A stretch of 64,000 nucleotides of DNA, from positions 62,001-126,000 of the forward strand of contig NZ_KE386595.1 of NCBI RefSeq assembly GCF_000427825.1, in the 5' to 3' direction. Positions 34,732 to 43,786 of the stretch are shown piece after piece; within the stretch, counting starts at the first letter, position 1; every line of letters begins with the position of its first letter. Below the pieces are notes generated by a model, which saw only the letters and a program-made list of their open reading frames with translations, made no database searches and was not told the origin of the DNA. This DNA is from Thermocrispum municipale DSM 44069. GTDB taxonomy: Bacteria > Actinomycetota > Actinomycetes > Mycobacteriales > Pseudonocardiaceae. A program made the position numbers and the translations under genes.

Positions 34732-35844
34732 CTACTCCGCGGCCGCTGCGCTCTTCTTGCGCCAGCGGATACCCGCTTCCAGGAAACCGTCCAGGTCGCC
34801 GTCCAGTACCGCCGCCGGATTGCCGACCTCGTGCTCGGTACGCAGGTCCTTGACCATCTGGTACGGGTGCAGCACGTACGAGCGCATCTGGTTGCCCCAG
34901 CTGGACCCGGAGTCCTTCAGCGCGTCGAGCTCCGCGCGCGCTTCCTCCTGGCGCCGTTGCAGCAACTTCGCCTGCAACACCTTCATGGCGGCGATCTTGT
35001 TCTGCAGCTGCGACTTCTCGTTCTGGCACGACACCACGATGCCGGTCGGCAAGTGGGTCAGCCGGACCGCCGAGTCGGTGGTGTTCACGCTCTGCCCGCC
35101 GGGGCCGGACGACCGGAACACGTCGACCCGGATGTCCTTCTCCGGGATCTCGATGTGGTCGACCTCCTCGACCTCGGGCAGCACCTCGACGTGCGCGAAC
35201 GAGGTCTGCCGCCGGTTCTGGTTGTCGAACGGCGAGATGCGCACCAGCCGGTGCGTGCCCTGCTCGACCGACAACGTGCCGTAGACGTACGGCGCGGAGA
35301 CCTTGAACGTGGCCGACTTGATGCCCGCCTCCTCGGCGTAGGAGACGTCGTACACCTCCGTCGGGTAGCTGTGCCGCTCCGACCAGCGCAGATACATGCG
35401 CATCAGCATCTCCGCCCAGTCGGCGGCATCCACTCCGCCCGCTTCGGCGCGGATCGTCACCACGGCGTTGCGGTCGTCGTACGGGCCGTCCAGCAGGGTG
35501 CGGATCTCCAGCCCGGCCACGTCCTTGGCCAGCTGGCGCAGCTCCTGCTCGGCCTCGGCCAGGCTGCCGGCATCGCCTTCGTCCTGCGCGAGCTCGTAGA
35601 GCACCTCGAGGTCGTCGAACCGCTGCCGCAGGTCGGTGACCTGACGCAGCTCGGCCTGCTTGCGGGACAACGCGCTGGTCACCTGCTGCGCCCGCTCCTG
35701 GTCGTCCCACAGCGTCGGGCTGGACGCCTCGCGCTCCAGATCAGCCACCGCGGCCCGCAACGCGTCGAGGTCCATCACGGCCTCGACCTGGGTCAGCTTG
35801 CCCGCGATGTCCTTGAGCTCGGCTTCGAAGTCGATACCACTCAC
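34732..35844 (-). CDS. prfB: Peptide chain release factor 2
   Basis: 370 residues from GTG at 35844. Recognises UGA/UAA stop codons: the SPF tripeptide is in [16 protein letters not shown] and the catalytic GGQ in [20 protein letters not shown]. Length and N-terminal coiled domain are normal. The frame is continuous from the start, so the autoregulatory +1 frameshift found in many bacteria is absent, as is usual in Actinobacteria. Lies 11 bp after the PadR gene on the same strand. Confidence 0.97.
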   Translation of the reverse strand: MSGIDFEAELKDIAGKLTQVEAVMDLDALRAAVADLEREASSPTLWDDQERAQQVTSALSRKQAELRQVTDLRQRFDDLEVLYELAQDEGDAGSLAEAEQELRQLAKDVAGLEIRTLLDGPYDDRNAVVTIRAEAGGVDAADWAEMLMRMYLRWSERHSYPTEVYDVSYAEEAGIKSATFKVSAPYVYGTLSVEQGTHRLVRISPFDNQNRRQTSFAHVEVLPEVEEVDHIEIPEKDIRVDVFRSSGPGGQSVNTTDSAVRLTHLPTGIVVSCQNEKSQLQNKIAAMKVLQAKLLQRRQEEARAELDALKDSGSSWGNQMRSYVLHPYQMVKDLRTEHEVGNPAAVLDGDLDGFLEAGIRWRKKSAAAAE

Positions 35845-35855
35845 AACGCACCAGG

Positions 35856-36374
35856 TTACCGGGGCGGGTCGGAGCTGAGTGCGTCCACCAGCTTGAGCGC
35901 CGCGGTGGCGTGCGCCTGGGCGAACGCGGCCACCGCGCGCGCGGTCTCGTCGCCGGCCGTTCGTGCCGTCCTGGCCGCGGACCTGGCCTCGGCGAGGGCC
36001 TCCTGGTAGTGCAGGCGAATCTCCTCGATCAGCGCGGTCCGCTGCCGTTCGGTCAACCGGTCGGCGTTGATCAACCGCAGCAGCATGGTGCTGCGCACGT
36101 GATCCGCCCCGGAGGCGGACTTGAGCCACTGCTTGAACGCGCTGCGGCCGGCCGGGGTGATCACGTACTGCTGGCTGGCTCGCGCACCCCGCTTGCCCGG
36201 GCGCACCAGTCCCGCGTTGGCCAGCTGCGGTAGCTCCCGGTAGACCTGGCTACGAGTGACGCTGAAGAAGGCGCCGTATCGCTTCCGGGCGGCCGCTACC
36301 AACTCGCCGCCCGTTGCCGGGCCGTCGTGCAGCAGTCCGAGCACGGCGGCGGAGGTGGCGTTCAGGTCGGTCAC
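35856..36374 (-). CDS. PadR-family transcriptional regulator
   Basis: 172 residues from GTG at 36374. PadR winged helix: [56 protein letters not shown] (about residues 10-90), then a C-terminal helical dimerisation region ([22 protein letters not shown]). No obvious efflux partner next to it; the divergent-looking stretch upstream (36375-36459) ends at an SDR gene on the same strand. The link with prfB downstream is probably only positional. Confidence 0.87.
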   Translation of the reverse strand: MTDLNATSAAVLGLLHDGPATGGELVAAARKRYGAFFSVTRSQVYRELPQLANAGLVRPGKRGARASQQYVITPAGRSAFKQWLKSASGADHVRSTMLLRLINADRLTERQRTALIEEIRLHYQEALAEARSAARTARTAGDETARAVAAFAQAHATAALKLVDALSSDPPR

Positions 36375-36459
36375 GAGATCACCGTGCCACCGGTCACCGG
36401 CTCTGTCCACACCACGAAAGTGCCTGGCAGTCCTCTCCGGGGGTCCACAGTGGAGGGAC

Positions 36460-37323
36460 TCAGCGGTAGTCGGCGACCCACTCCTCGCTGCGCCGCCACA
36501 ACTCCGCGGCCAACTCACGCGTCGCGTACTTGCTGGGTTCCTTCGCCGCGCAGTCGTCGTAGTAGCCACCGGTCTCCGTGGCCAACTCCGGCGCGGTGGC
36601 GCAGTACACCGAGGTCGCCGCGCCTTCCTCGGTCGAGCGCATGAACAGCTTGATGAGCGGCCGGATCGGCCACGGCACCCCACGCCACACGTCGGACGCG
36701 ACCGCGCCCGGATGGACCGCGTAGGTGGTCACACCCGTGCCCTCGAGTCGCCTGGCCAGCTCCTGGGTGAACAACACGTTCGCCAGCTTGGACACCGCGT
36801 ACTCGGGCAGACCGGTACGGCTGGCGGTCGGCTTGCGCACCGCCTCGAAGTCGATTCCACGGGCGTTGAAGTGCACCGTGCTCGCCACGGTGACCACGCG
36901 GGCGGGCGCGCTCTCGACGAGCTTGTCCCGCAGCAGCTCGGTCAACAAGAAGTGGCCGACGTGGTTGATGCCGAACGCCAGCTCGAATCCGCTTGCCGTG
37001 CTGCCTCGCCGGCCGCCGACGCCGGCATTGTTGAGCAGGACGTGCAGCGGCTTGCGCTCGGCGAGGAACGTCTGCGCGCACTCCCGTACCGACTCGAGAT
37101 CCCCCAGGTCGAGCTGGAGGTAGTGCGGCTTACGGCCGGTCGCCTCGGTGATCTCCTCGACCACCGGACGAGTTCGTTCCGCGGTCCGGCAGGCCAGGTA
37201 GAGCTCGGCGCCTTGTTCGGCGAGCTGCATCGCGGTCGCGCGGCCGATCCCGGTGTTGGCGCCGGTGATCAGCACGACGCGGCCGGTCATGTCGGTGCGG
37301 GAAACGCCGTCGGTCACGCCCAC
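36460..37323 (-). CDS. Short-chain dehydrogenase/reductase (retinol-dehydrogenase-like)
   Basis: 287 residues. NAD(P) motif TGANTGIGRATA (about 20-31), NNAG near residue 97, catalytic Ser in TVASTVH and YxxxK as YAVSKLAN. Extended C-terminus and overall pattern resemble the RDH11-14/protochlorophyllide-reductase-like SDR branch. GTG start with AAGGAG 5 bases upstream. Substrate not predictable. Confidence 0.88.
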   Translation of the reverse strand: MGVTDGVSRTDMTGRVVLITGANTGIGRATAMQLAEQGAELYLACRTAERTRPVVEEITEATGRKPHYLQLDLGDLESVRECAQTFLAERKPLHVLLNNAGVGGRRGSTASGFELAFGINHVGHFLLTELLRDKLVESAPARVVTVASTVHFNARGIDFEAVRKPTASRTGLPEYAVSKLANVLFTQELARRLEGTGVTTYAVHPGAVASDVWRGVPWPIRPLIKLFMRSTEEGAATSVYCATAPELATETGGYYDDCAAKEPSKYATRELAAELWRRSEEWVADYR

Positions 37324-37389
37324 GTCACTCCTTGCTGTCCTAAGCTGGCGGACATCCAGCCTAGGCGGGACTCAAGGGGCACGGCGGCG

Positions 37390-37824
37390 ATGACCACGGC
37401 GAGCGAACGCGAGCAGCAGATCGACGAGTGGGCGGCTCGCCTCGAACAGCGCCAGCGCGCGTACCGCGAGCTTGCCACGGACATGACCACGGTGTCGGTG
37501 ACGGGCGAATCGCCGCGCGGCATCGTCCGGGTCACCACCGATCATGCCGGCCTGGTCACCGACATCCAGATCCGTGACGGGCACCGGCACGTCACCGGGC
37601 ACGAGCTGGCGACGGAGATCATGACCGCGATGCGCCGCGCGCAAGCCAGTGCGCAAGAACAGGTGCTGGATCTGGTTCACGAGCACATGCCGGACGACCA
37701 GGAGGCGGCGGAGTCGGTGGCCGAGCAGTACCGCCGCCGGTTCGCCGCCGAACGGGCGCCGGCGCGTACGGCCACCCGACCGGAGTCCGACGACGAAGGC
37801 TTCGGCAGCGTCTTCGAGGACTAG
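37390..37824 (+). CDS. YbaB/EbfC-family DNA-binding-like protein
   Basis: 144 residues. A long N-terminal helix (EREQQIDEWAARLEQRQRAYRELA) is followed by the YbaB beta-sheet core (VSVTGESPRGIVRVTTDHAGLVTDIQI) and a C-terminal helix (ELATEIMTAMRRAQASAQEQVLDLV). The acidic tail ends DDEGFGSVFED. In Pseudonocardiales and Mycobacteriales such variants often accompany ESX-type genes, but none is adjacent here. Starts at the ATG at 37390; ends 4 bp before the converging XRE pseudogene. Confidence 0.8.
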   Translation: MTTASEREQQIDEWAARLEQRQRAYRELATDMTTVSVTGESPRGIVRVTTDHAGLVTDIQIRDGHRHVTGHELATEIMTAMRRAQASAQEQVLDLVHEHMPDDQEAAESVAEQYRRRFAAERAPARTATRPESDDEGFGSVFED

Positions 37825-37828
37825 GCCG

Positions 37829-38749
37829 TCACAGCTCCTGCAGCATCTCCGACAGCAGCTGCCGCGTCCGGCGCGGGTCGAGCGCCTGCACCGACACCCG
37901 GTCCATCACCGCGAGGTAGCGCTCGAGGTCCTGCCGCTTGTCCAGGTACAGCGCGCTGGTCAGCTGCTCGAGATACACCACGTCCGGCAGCTCGGACTCG
38001 GGGAACCGCAGAATCGAGAACGGCCCACCGGAGGCCGCGTGCCCGCCGACCGAGAACGGCAGCACCTGCACCGTCACGTTGGACCGCTTGGATATTTCCA
38101 GCAGGTGCTCGATCTGTCCGCGCTGCACCGCGACGCCACCGATCGGCCTGCGCAGCACGGCCTCGTCGATCACTGCCCACAAGTTCGTCGGGTCGTCCTT
38201 CCGGTCCAGGATCTGCTGCCTGCGCATGCGCAGCGCGAGGCGCTCCTCGACCTCTTCGGCGTCCTCGTTGGCGTACTCCATCCGGATCACCGCGCGGGCG
38301 TACTCCGGCGTCTGCAGCAGTCCGGGCACGAACTACGCCTCGTAACATCGAATGATCTTGGCGGCCTGCTCGAGCCCGATGTAGGTCTCGAACCACGACG
38401 GCAGCCACTCGTCGTAACGATGCCACCAGCCGCGCTCGTTGGCCCGCTTGGCCAGCTCGAGGAAGGCCTCCTGCTGCTGCGGGTCGGTGACCCCGTACAA
38501 CTCCAGCAGGTCGCGGACGTCGCGCTGCTTGAACCCGACGCGGCCACACTCCAGCCTGCTGATCTTGGAGTGCGAGCCGCGAATGGCCTCGCCTGCTTCC
38601 TCGCGGGAGATGCCCGCGGCTTCCCGCAACCTCCGCAGCTGCCCGCCGAGCGCGATGCGCAGGACGGTGGGGCCACCGCCCGCAGCCGCCAGTGACACCG
38701 GTTCGGCACCACGTGCTTCGCTGTGATCGTCCGGTTGGGCGAGAATCAT
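37829..38749 (-). pseudogene. XRE/DUF5753 regulator interrupted by an in-frame amber codon
   Basis: N-terminal HTH_31-type domain (LGGQLRRLREAAGISREEAGEAIRGSHSKISRLECGRVGF) and a DUF5753 domain are in one reading frame, but a TAG at 38333-38335 falls between CYEA and FVPGLLQTPEYARAVI. In intact relatives this join reads like YExQFVPGLLQT, so the TAG is probably a CAG (Gln) changed by one C-to-T transition. No frameshift: both halves are exactly in register. A downstream GTG could restart the DUF5753 half alone. Start taken at the ATG at 38749 with AAGGGG upstream. Paired with the DUF397 gene as in WhiJ-type loci. Confidence 0.8.
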
Positions 38750-38836
38750 GAACACGACCCCTTATCCAGATCGCACACAGTGTGCCATGATCCCCCGCTT
38801 ACCCGGCAACCCACACCGAATGGTGCTGAACTCGGG

Positions 38837-39064
38837 TCACACAATCAGGTCGTCGAACTCCCCGTCCTTCACGCCCTGGATGAACGCGGCAATCTCCGCC
38901 TTCGTGTAGAACAACACCGGCCCGTCCTGGTGGCGCGAATTGCGCACGGCGATCTCGCCTTCGCTCGTCGGGGCCACTTCCACACAGTTCCCGCTCGGGT
39001 TGCTGCGCGAGCTCTTCCGCCAGGCCAGGCCGTCCACTGCGGCACGGTTCGATTGCTCCGGCAT
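38837..39064 (-). CDS. DUF397 domain protein (partner of XRE/DUF5753 regulator)
   Basis: 75 residues from ATG at 39064, with GGAAGGAG 7 bases upstream. The DUF397 core is plain: LAWRKSSRSNPSGNCVEVA then VAVRNSRHQDGPVLFYTKAEIAAFIQGVKDGEFD (first residue I here). In Streptomyces, DUF397 proteins pair with XRE/DUF5753 regulators (WhiJ-like loci) and modulate them. Here its partner, downstream on the same strand, is interrupted. About 160 bp of shared upstream DNA separates it from the divergent methyltransferase. Confidence 0.92.
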   Translation of the reverse strand: MPEQSNRAAVDGLAWRKSSRSNPSGNCVEVAPTSEGEIAVRNSRHQDGPVLFYTKAEIAAFIQGVKDGEFDDLIV

Positions 39065-39227
39065 GGTCAACTCCTTCCCACCGACATGCCATTGCGGATG
39101 CACTTGCATTTGTAGTTGATCTTGCGATCGTAACAGTCCACAATGGCAGCCTCGAAGAAGAATCCTCTTCTCGACTAAGGTCATCACCGCATCGGACGCA
39201 GCTGCAGTTCGGGGGACAACGGCGCAG

Positions 39228-40091
39228 ATGACGACGCAACAACATGCGGACACTCCGATCCCGTTCGACCGGCCGACGGCCGCGCGCGCCTACGGCTGGC
39301 TGTTGGGGAGCAAGGACAACTTTGCCATCGACCGGGAGTTCGCACTCAAAACGCTGGAGGCCTTCCCGGAGGCGTTGGACGTCGCCCGCCAGAACCGGCA
39401 GTTCCTCTACCGCGCAGTGCGCTTCCTGACCGAGGAGGCCGGCATCGAACAGTTCATCGACCTCGGTTGCGGGCTGCCGACGAACCAGAACGTGCACCAG
39501 GTCGCGCAACGGTTCAACCCGCGGGCCCGCGTCGTCTACGTGGACAACGACCCGATCGTGCTGGCACACGGCCGCGCCCTGCTGGCGGACAACGACGCCA
39601 CCACGGTCATCACCGCCGATTTCCGCGAGCCCGAGGCGGTGCTGGAGCATCCGGACACCAAGCGCCTGATCGACTTCTCCCGGCCGGTGGCCATCCTGTT
39701 CCTGTCCATCGGCCACCACCTCAAGGACGTCGACGACGTAGGCAAGGGCGCTCACTACGCGCTGCGACACATCATCGACGACCTCGCGGTGTCCGGCAGC
39801 TACCTGGCGGTGACCCAGGTCGCGTCGGACGACCCGGCCGTCGGCGCGAAGATGAGTGAGTCGTTCAACGCGGCAGGCATCCCGTGGCAGACCCGCACGC
39901 CCGCCGAGTTCGCCAAGCTGATGGAAGGACTCGAACCGGTGGAGCCGGGCCTGGTGAACATCAGGGACTGGCGCCCGGATCCGAATCAGCCGCCGCTCGA
40001 CCCGGTGCCGCCGCAGCTGGAGCCGTATGAGGGCGCCGCGAAGCGGAACCTGCAGATTTACGAGTACGGCGGTGTCCTGCGCAAGCCGTAG
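39228..40091 (+). CDS. Methyltransf_19 family SAM-dependent methyltransferase
   Basis: 287 residues of the actinobacteria-specific S-adenosylmethionine methyltransferase family PF04672. SAM motif I is FIDLGCGLPTNQNVHQVAQ (about 77-95), preceded by AARAYGWLLGSKDNFAIDRE and followed by RVVYVDNDPIVLAHGRALL. Substrates of this family are mostly unknown. Divergent from the DUF397/XRE pair; such neighbours are common in whiJ-like loci, suggesting shared control. Confidence 0.9.
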   Translation: MTTQQHADTPIPFDRPTAARAYGWLLGSKDNFAIDREFALKTLEAFPEALDVARQNRQFLYRAVRFLTEEAGIEQFIDLGCGLPTNQNVHQVAQRFNPRARVVYVDNDPIVLAHGRALLADNDATTVITADFREPEAVLEHPDTKRLIDFSRPVAILFLSIGHHLKDVDDVGKGAHYALRHIIDDLAVSGSYLAVTQVASDDPAVGAKMSESFNAAGIPWQTRTPAEFAKLMEGLEPVEPGLVNIRDWRPDPNQPPLDPVPPQLEPYEGAAKRNLQIYEYGGVLRKP

Positions 40092-40155
40092 TTGACTGAC
40101 GACGCGGCAGGCTGCTGCGAACAGTCGTTCACATAGGCCGCTACTGTGTGGCCTT

Positions 40156-41040
40156 ATGGCGACGCATTCGGTGACCATCGACGCAGGTGACGTCCGGCTC
40201 GCGGCCGACGCGTTCGGCGACCCACAACACCCACCGGTGGTCCTGCTGCACGGCGGCGGGCAAACCCGGCACTCCTGGCGCGAAACCGGCAGGCAACTCA
40301 GCGCGGCAGGCTGGCACGTGCTGGCGGTCGATCTGCGCGGGCACGGGGAGAGCGAGTGGTCGCCCGACGGCGTCTACAACCTGGACCGCTTCGCCGCGGA
40401 CGTGTCGGCGATCGTCGATCACGTCGGCAGGCAACCGGTGCTGGTGGGCGCGTCCCTGGGTGGACTGTCCGCGCTGGCGGCGCTGGGCGACTGGCCGCAG
40501 CTGGCACTCGGCCTGGTTCTGGTGGACGTCTCGCCGTTCCTGCAACCGGAAGGGACGACCCGGATCCGGGAGTTCATGACCGCCAATCCCGACGGGTTCG
40601 CCTCGCTGGAGGAGGTCGCGGACGCCATCGCGCGCTACCTTCCGCACCGCCCGCGGCCACGCAAACTGGACGGACTCCGGAAGAACCTGCGCCAGGTCGA
40701 CGGGCGCTATTACTGGCACTGGGATCCGCGTTTCTTGGCCGGCCCGGACGACTGGCCGGTGCAACGGGACACCTTGCACGACCCGGCCAGGCTCGGCGCG
40801 GCGGCTCGCACCCTGCGCGTTCCGACGCTGCTGATCAGGGGCGGCCAGTCCGATGTGTTGAGCATGGACGACGCGCGGCACTTCCTGCGCCTGGTGCCGC
40901 ACGCCGAGTTCTGCAACATCGACGACGCGCACCACATGGTGGCGGGAGACGACAACAGTACGTTCGACGCGGCCATGATCGACTTCCTGGAGCGGCGGAT
41001 CCGCTCGCGGTTGGCCTTGATCGAACCCAAGTCCGGGTGA
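40156..41040 (+). CDS. Alpha/beta hydrolase
   Basis: 294 residues. Oxyanion-hole HGGGQTRHSW (about 33-42), nucleophile elbow GASLGG (about residue 100), acid Asp in GGQSDVLSMDDA and catalytic His in DDAHHMVAGD. Cap-domain and core fit epoxide-hydrolase/peroxidase-like hydrolases; substrate unknown. A -10-like TACTGT at 40142-40147 is only 8 bases before the ATG and no ribosome site is visible, so the mRNA may be leaderless. Confidence 0.88.
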   Translation: MATHSVTIDAGDVRLAADAFGDPQHPPVVLLHGGGQTRHSWRETGRQLSAAGWHVLAVDLRGHGESEWSPDGVYNLDRFAADVSAIVDHVGRQPVLVGASLGGLSALAALGDWPQLALGLVLVDVSPFLQPEGTTRIREFMTANPDGFASLEEVADAIARYLPHRPRPRKLDGLRKNLRQVDGRYYWHWDPRFLAGPDDWPVQRDTLHDPARLGAAARTLRVPTLLIRGGQSDVLSMDDARHFLRLVPHAEFCNIDDAHHMVAGDDNSTFDAAMIDFLERRIRSRLALIEPKSG

Positions 41041-41386
41041 GCGAGCACCGCGGGAAGTTCGTCACGTCACGGCCTGACGACGGCCTCGACGGCCGGCCGA
41101 CGAGAATCAAGGACGACGACCCGGCACCGAGCACGTCGGAACCGACGAGCACCGCGCTCCGCTTCTGAGTAGCGGTCACCGCCGCCTGTTTCACCCGCCC
41201 GGCGCAACCAGCGAGCGAAGCTTGCCCGTTTCGTCCCGCATGCTCGGGCCAGCTGGGCAGTCTTGTGGGTGAACCGTGCGACCGCGATTGCCCCGCGCGC
41301 GCGGAATTTCTAGCGTCCCTGGCAATTTCTCAGCGTGCCTTCCACCCCGCGACCAGCGGGATGGATTCGAAAACGAAGGGACACCC
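41041..41386. other. Intergenic region upstream of secreted GH3 gene
   Basis: 346 bp without a supported gene. The last 85 bp hold two direct copies of GxAATTTCT(C)AGCGTxCCT, at about 41303-41320 and 41322-41340, offset 19-20 bp, in the probable promoter area of the downstream beta-glucosidase. The left part shows no motif I can name. Confidence 0.5.
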
Positions 41387-43681
41387 ATGCGTTTTCCCCA
41401 CGGGTCCGGCCGCAGGCGGTGGCGGTCACCCCTTGCCCTGATCATCGGTTTCGCCGCCACGGCCACCGTGCTCACCGGGCCGATCAGCTCGGCAAGCGCG
41501 CCGCCGGTCTACCAGGACAGCAGCAAACCGATCGCAGCCAGGGTCGCCGACCTGCTCGGCCGGATGAACACCGAGGAGAAGGCGGGTCAGCTGCAGCAGA
41601 TCGCGGTCGCCCGGATGCAGGGCGACTGCCAGTGGAGCGGCGGCGAGCTGAACACCGAGTGCATGAAGGAGGTTCTCGCCGACCAGCACGCCGGTTCCGT
41701 CCTGTCCGGTGGCGGCATGACGCCCGCGAAGAACACGCCCAAGGAGTGGGCGAAGCTGACCAACGCGATCCAGCGCTACGCCATCAAGAACTCGCGGCTG
41801 GGCATCCCGATCATCTACGGCGTCGACGCGGTGCACGGTCACAACAACGTGCTCGGCGCGACCATGTTCCAGCAGCAGATCGGCCTCGGGGCGACATGGA
41901 ACCCGAAGCTGGTCGGTGACGTCGCCCGCGCCACGCAGCGCGCAACTGCTGCGACGGGCACGGTGTGGAACTTCTCCCCCGTCGCCGACATCGCCCGGGA
42001 TCACCGCTGGGGCCGCTACTACGAGACGTACTCGGAGGACCCGCTGCTGGCCGGCGACCTGGCCGCGAGCACAGTCAAGGGCACCGAGGACGGCACGAGC
42101 GGCCGCCAGGTCGCCGCGACGGTGAAGCACTTCGCCGGCTACTCGCAGCCGCTCAACGGCCACGACCGCGTCCCGGGCGACATGTCGCTGCGCTACCTGC
42201 AGGACACCATCCTGCCTGCCTACAAGAAGGCGGTCGACGCGGGCGCCGACACCGTCATGGTCAACTCCGGCGCGATCAACGGCGTCCCGGCGCACACCTC
42301 GAAGTACCTGCTCACCGACGTGCTGCGCAAACAGTGGGGTTTCGACGGTGTGGTGATCAGCGACTGGGACGACGTGGAGTACCTGGTCACCAAGTACCGG
42401 GCCGCCGCCGACTACACCGAGGCGGTCGCCAAGGTGATCAACGCTGGGGTCGACGTCGCGATGCTCCCGCCGGACGACCGGGAGTTCCACCCGGCCCTGA
42501 TGTCCGCGATCAAGAAGGGGCTGATCTCGCGCAAGCGGTTGAACGAGGCGGCGGGCCGCGTGCTGGCGCTGAAGTTCAAGCTCGGCCTGTTCGACGACCC
42601 CTACGTCGACCCGGCCAAGGCGGACAAGATCGTCCTCGGCGCGGACAAGAAGCTGGCCCGCAAGGCCGCTGCCGAGTCCGCCGTACTGCTGCGCAACGAG
42701 AACAACGCACTGCCGCTGACCAACTCCGACCGCAAGATCGTGGTGACCGGCCCCAGCGCGAACAACCTGCCCAACCAGCTGGGCGGCTGGTCCATCGGCT
42801 GGCAGGGCGTGCCCGAAGGTGTCGAGGTTCCGGGTACGACGGTGGCGCAGGGCCTGAAGAAGAACGCCCCGGCGGGCACCAAGGTCGACTACGTCGCCGA
42901 TCCGGACAAGGCCGTCCAGCAGGGCAAGGGCGCCGACGCGGTGGTCGTGGTGGTCGGCGAGAAGCCGGGCGCGGAAGGCGAGTCCGACGCGCCACGTCCC
43001 GCGCTGGCCGCCGACCAGCAGAAGTTGGTGCAGCGGCTGAAGGCCACCGGGACTCCGGTGATCGAGGTCGTGCTGGCCGGGCGTCCGCTGGTGCTCGGCA
43101 AGGCGGCCGACCCGGACGCGCTGCTGATGGGCTGGTTGCCGGGCACCGAGGGCGGGCATGCGATCGCCGACGTGCTGTTCGGCAAGGTCAACCCGAGCGG
43201 CAGGCTGCCGGTGTCGTGGCCGAAGTCGCTGGGCAACGACCCGCTGCACTACCAGCAGCTGCCCGGCCCGAACTCCGGTCCGGAGTCCAGTTACCACGTC
43301 GCCTACCCGTTCGGCGCCGGTCTGTCGTACACCACGTTCGAAACCGGCCGGCCGAAGCTGAGCGACACCGTGGTGGGGCCGAAGCGCACGTTGACCGTCA
43401 CCGTGCCGGTGAGCAACACCGGTAAGCGCGACGGCGTGCTGGTGGTTCCGGTGTACGCGGCTCGGCCGTCCAGCGACGTGCTGTTCCCGGACAAGCAGCT
43501 GGTCGGCTACACCCGGGTGGCGCTGAAGGCGGGCCAGAGCAAGCAGGTCGAGGTCGAGGTCCCGGTTTCTCGCCTGGCGGTGACCTCCGGTGACATCACC
43601 GGCCAGGGCCCGAAGAAGGTGGCCCCTGGCGCCTATCAGATCGTGGTCGGCGAGAAGAAGGCCGACTTCACGGTGCGGTAG
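41387..43681 (+). CDS. Secreted GH3 beta-glucosidase
   Basis: 764 residues. Signal peptide: twin-arginine-like RRRWR, hydrophobic LALIIGFAATATVL, cleavage likely after ASA (about residue 42). GH3 N-domain with KHFAGYSQPLNGHDR and nucleophile Asp326 in VVISDWDD; C-domain with AAAESAVLLRNENNALPL; fibronectin-like C-terminal domain from about residue 650. ATG at 41387 has GAAGGGA 6 bases upstream. Cleaves terminal glucose (or related sugars) from extracellular oligosaccharides; products would suit the importer and PTS genes further right. Confidence 0.92.
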   Translation: MRFPHGSGRRRWRSPLALIIGFAATATVLTGPISSASAPPVYQDSSKPIAARVADLLGRMNTEEKAGQLQQIAVARMQGDCQWSGGELNTECMKEVLADQHAGSVLSGGGMTPAKNTPKEWAKLTNAIQRYAIKNSRLGIPIIYGVDAVHGHNNVLGATMFQQQIGLGATWNPKLVGDVARATQRATAATGTVWNFSPVADIARDHRWGRYYETYSEDPLLAGDLAASTVKGTEDGTSGRQVAATVKHFAGYSQPLNGHDRVPGDMSLRYLQDTILPAYKKAVDAGADTVMVNSGAINGVPAHTSKYLLTDVLRKQWGFDGVVISDWDDVEYLVTKYRAAADYTEAVAKVINAGVDVAMLPPDDREFHPALMSAIKKGLISRKRLNEAAGRVLALKFKLGLFDDPYVDPAKADKIVLGADKKLARKAAAESAVLLRNENNALPLTNSDRKIVVTGPSANNLPNQLGGWSIGWQGVPEGVEVPGTTVAQGLKKNAPAGTKVDYVADPDKAVQQGKGADAVVVVVGEKPGAEGESDAPRPALAADQQKLVQRLKATGTPVIEVVLAGRPLVLGKAADPDALLMGWLPGTEGGHAIADVLFGKVNPSGRLPVSWPKSLGNDPLHYQQLPGPNSGPESSYHVAYPFGAGLSYTTFETGRPKLSDTVVGPKRTLTVTVPVSNTGKRDGVLVVPVYAARPSSDVLFPDKQLVGYTRVALKAGQSKQVEVEVPVSRLAVTSGDITGQGPKKVAPGAYQIVVGEKKADFTVR

Positions 43682-43699
43682 GACCGCTCGACCGATGCC

Positions 43700-43733
43700 A
43701 GCGGCCCGCCGAGAAACACCTCGGCGGGCCGCT
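43700..43733. terminator. Strong bidirectional terminator
   Basis: Perfect 14-bp stem, AGCGGCCCGCCGAG / CTCGGCGGGCCGCT, with a 6-base AAACAC loop. It sits between the convergent GH3 beta-glucosidase and DeoR genes. Confidence 0.85.
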
Positions 43734-43786
43734 CGCTGTCCGGGGTGCCGCGGAACTGCTGCGCGCGGAGCCGGGAACCTCCCGAC

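Noticed and set aside
35760-35844. Programmed +1 frameshift in prfB
   Set aside because: The frame is continuous from the GTG start to the GGQ region with no internal TGA near codon 26.
34489-36009. 506-residue open frame on the plus strand across the repeat and prfB
   Set aside because: Antisense to the clearly conserved prfB; arginine/leucine-rich low-complexity translation typical of GC-driven shadow frames.
38326-38340. Frameshift between the two halves of the XRE/DUF5753 gene
   Set aside because: The halves are exactly in register; only a TAG separates them, so it is a nonsense change, not an indel.
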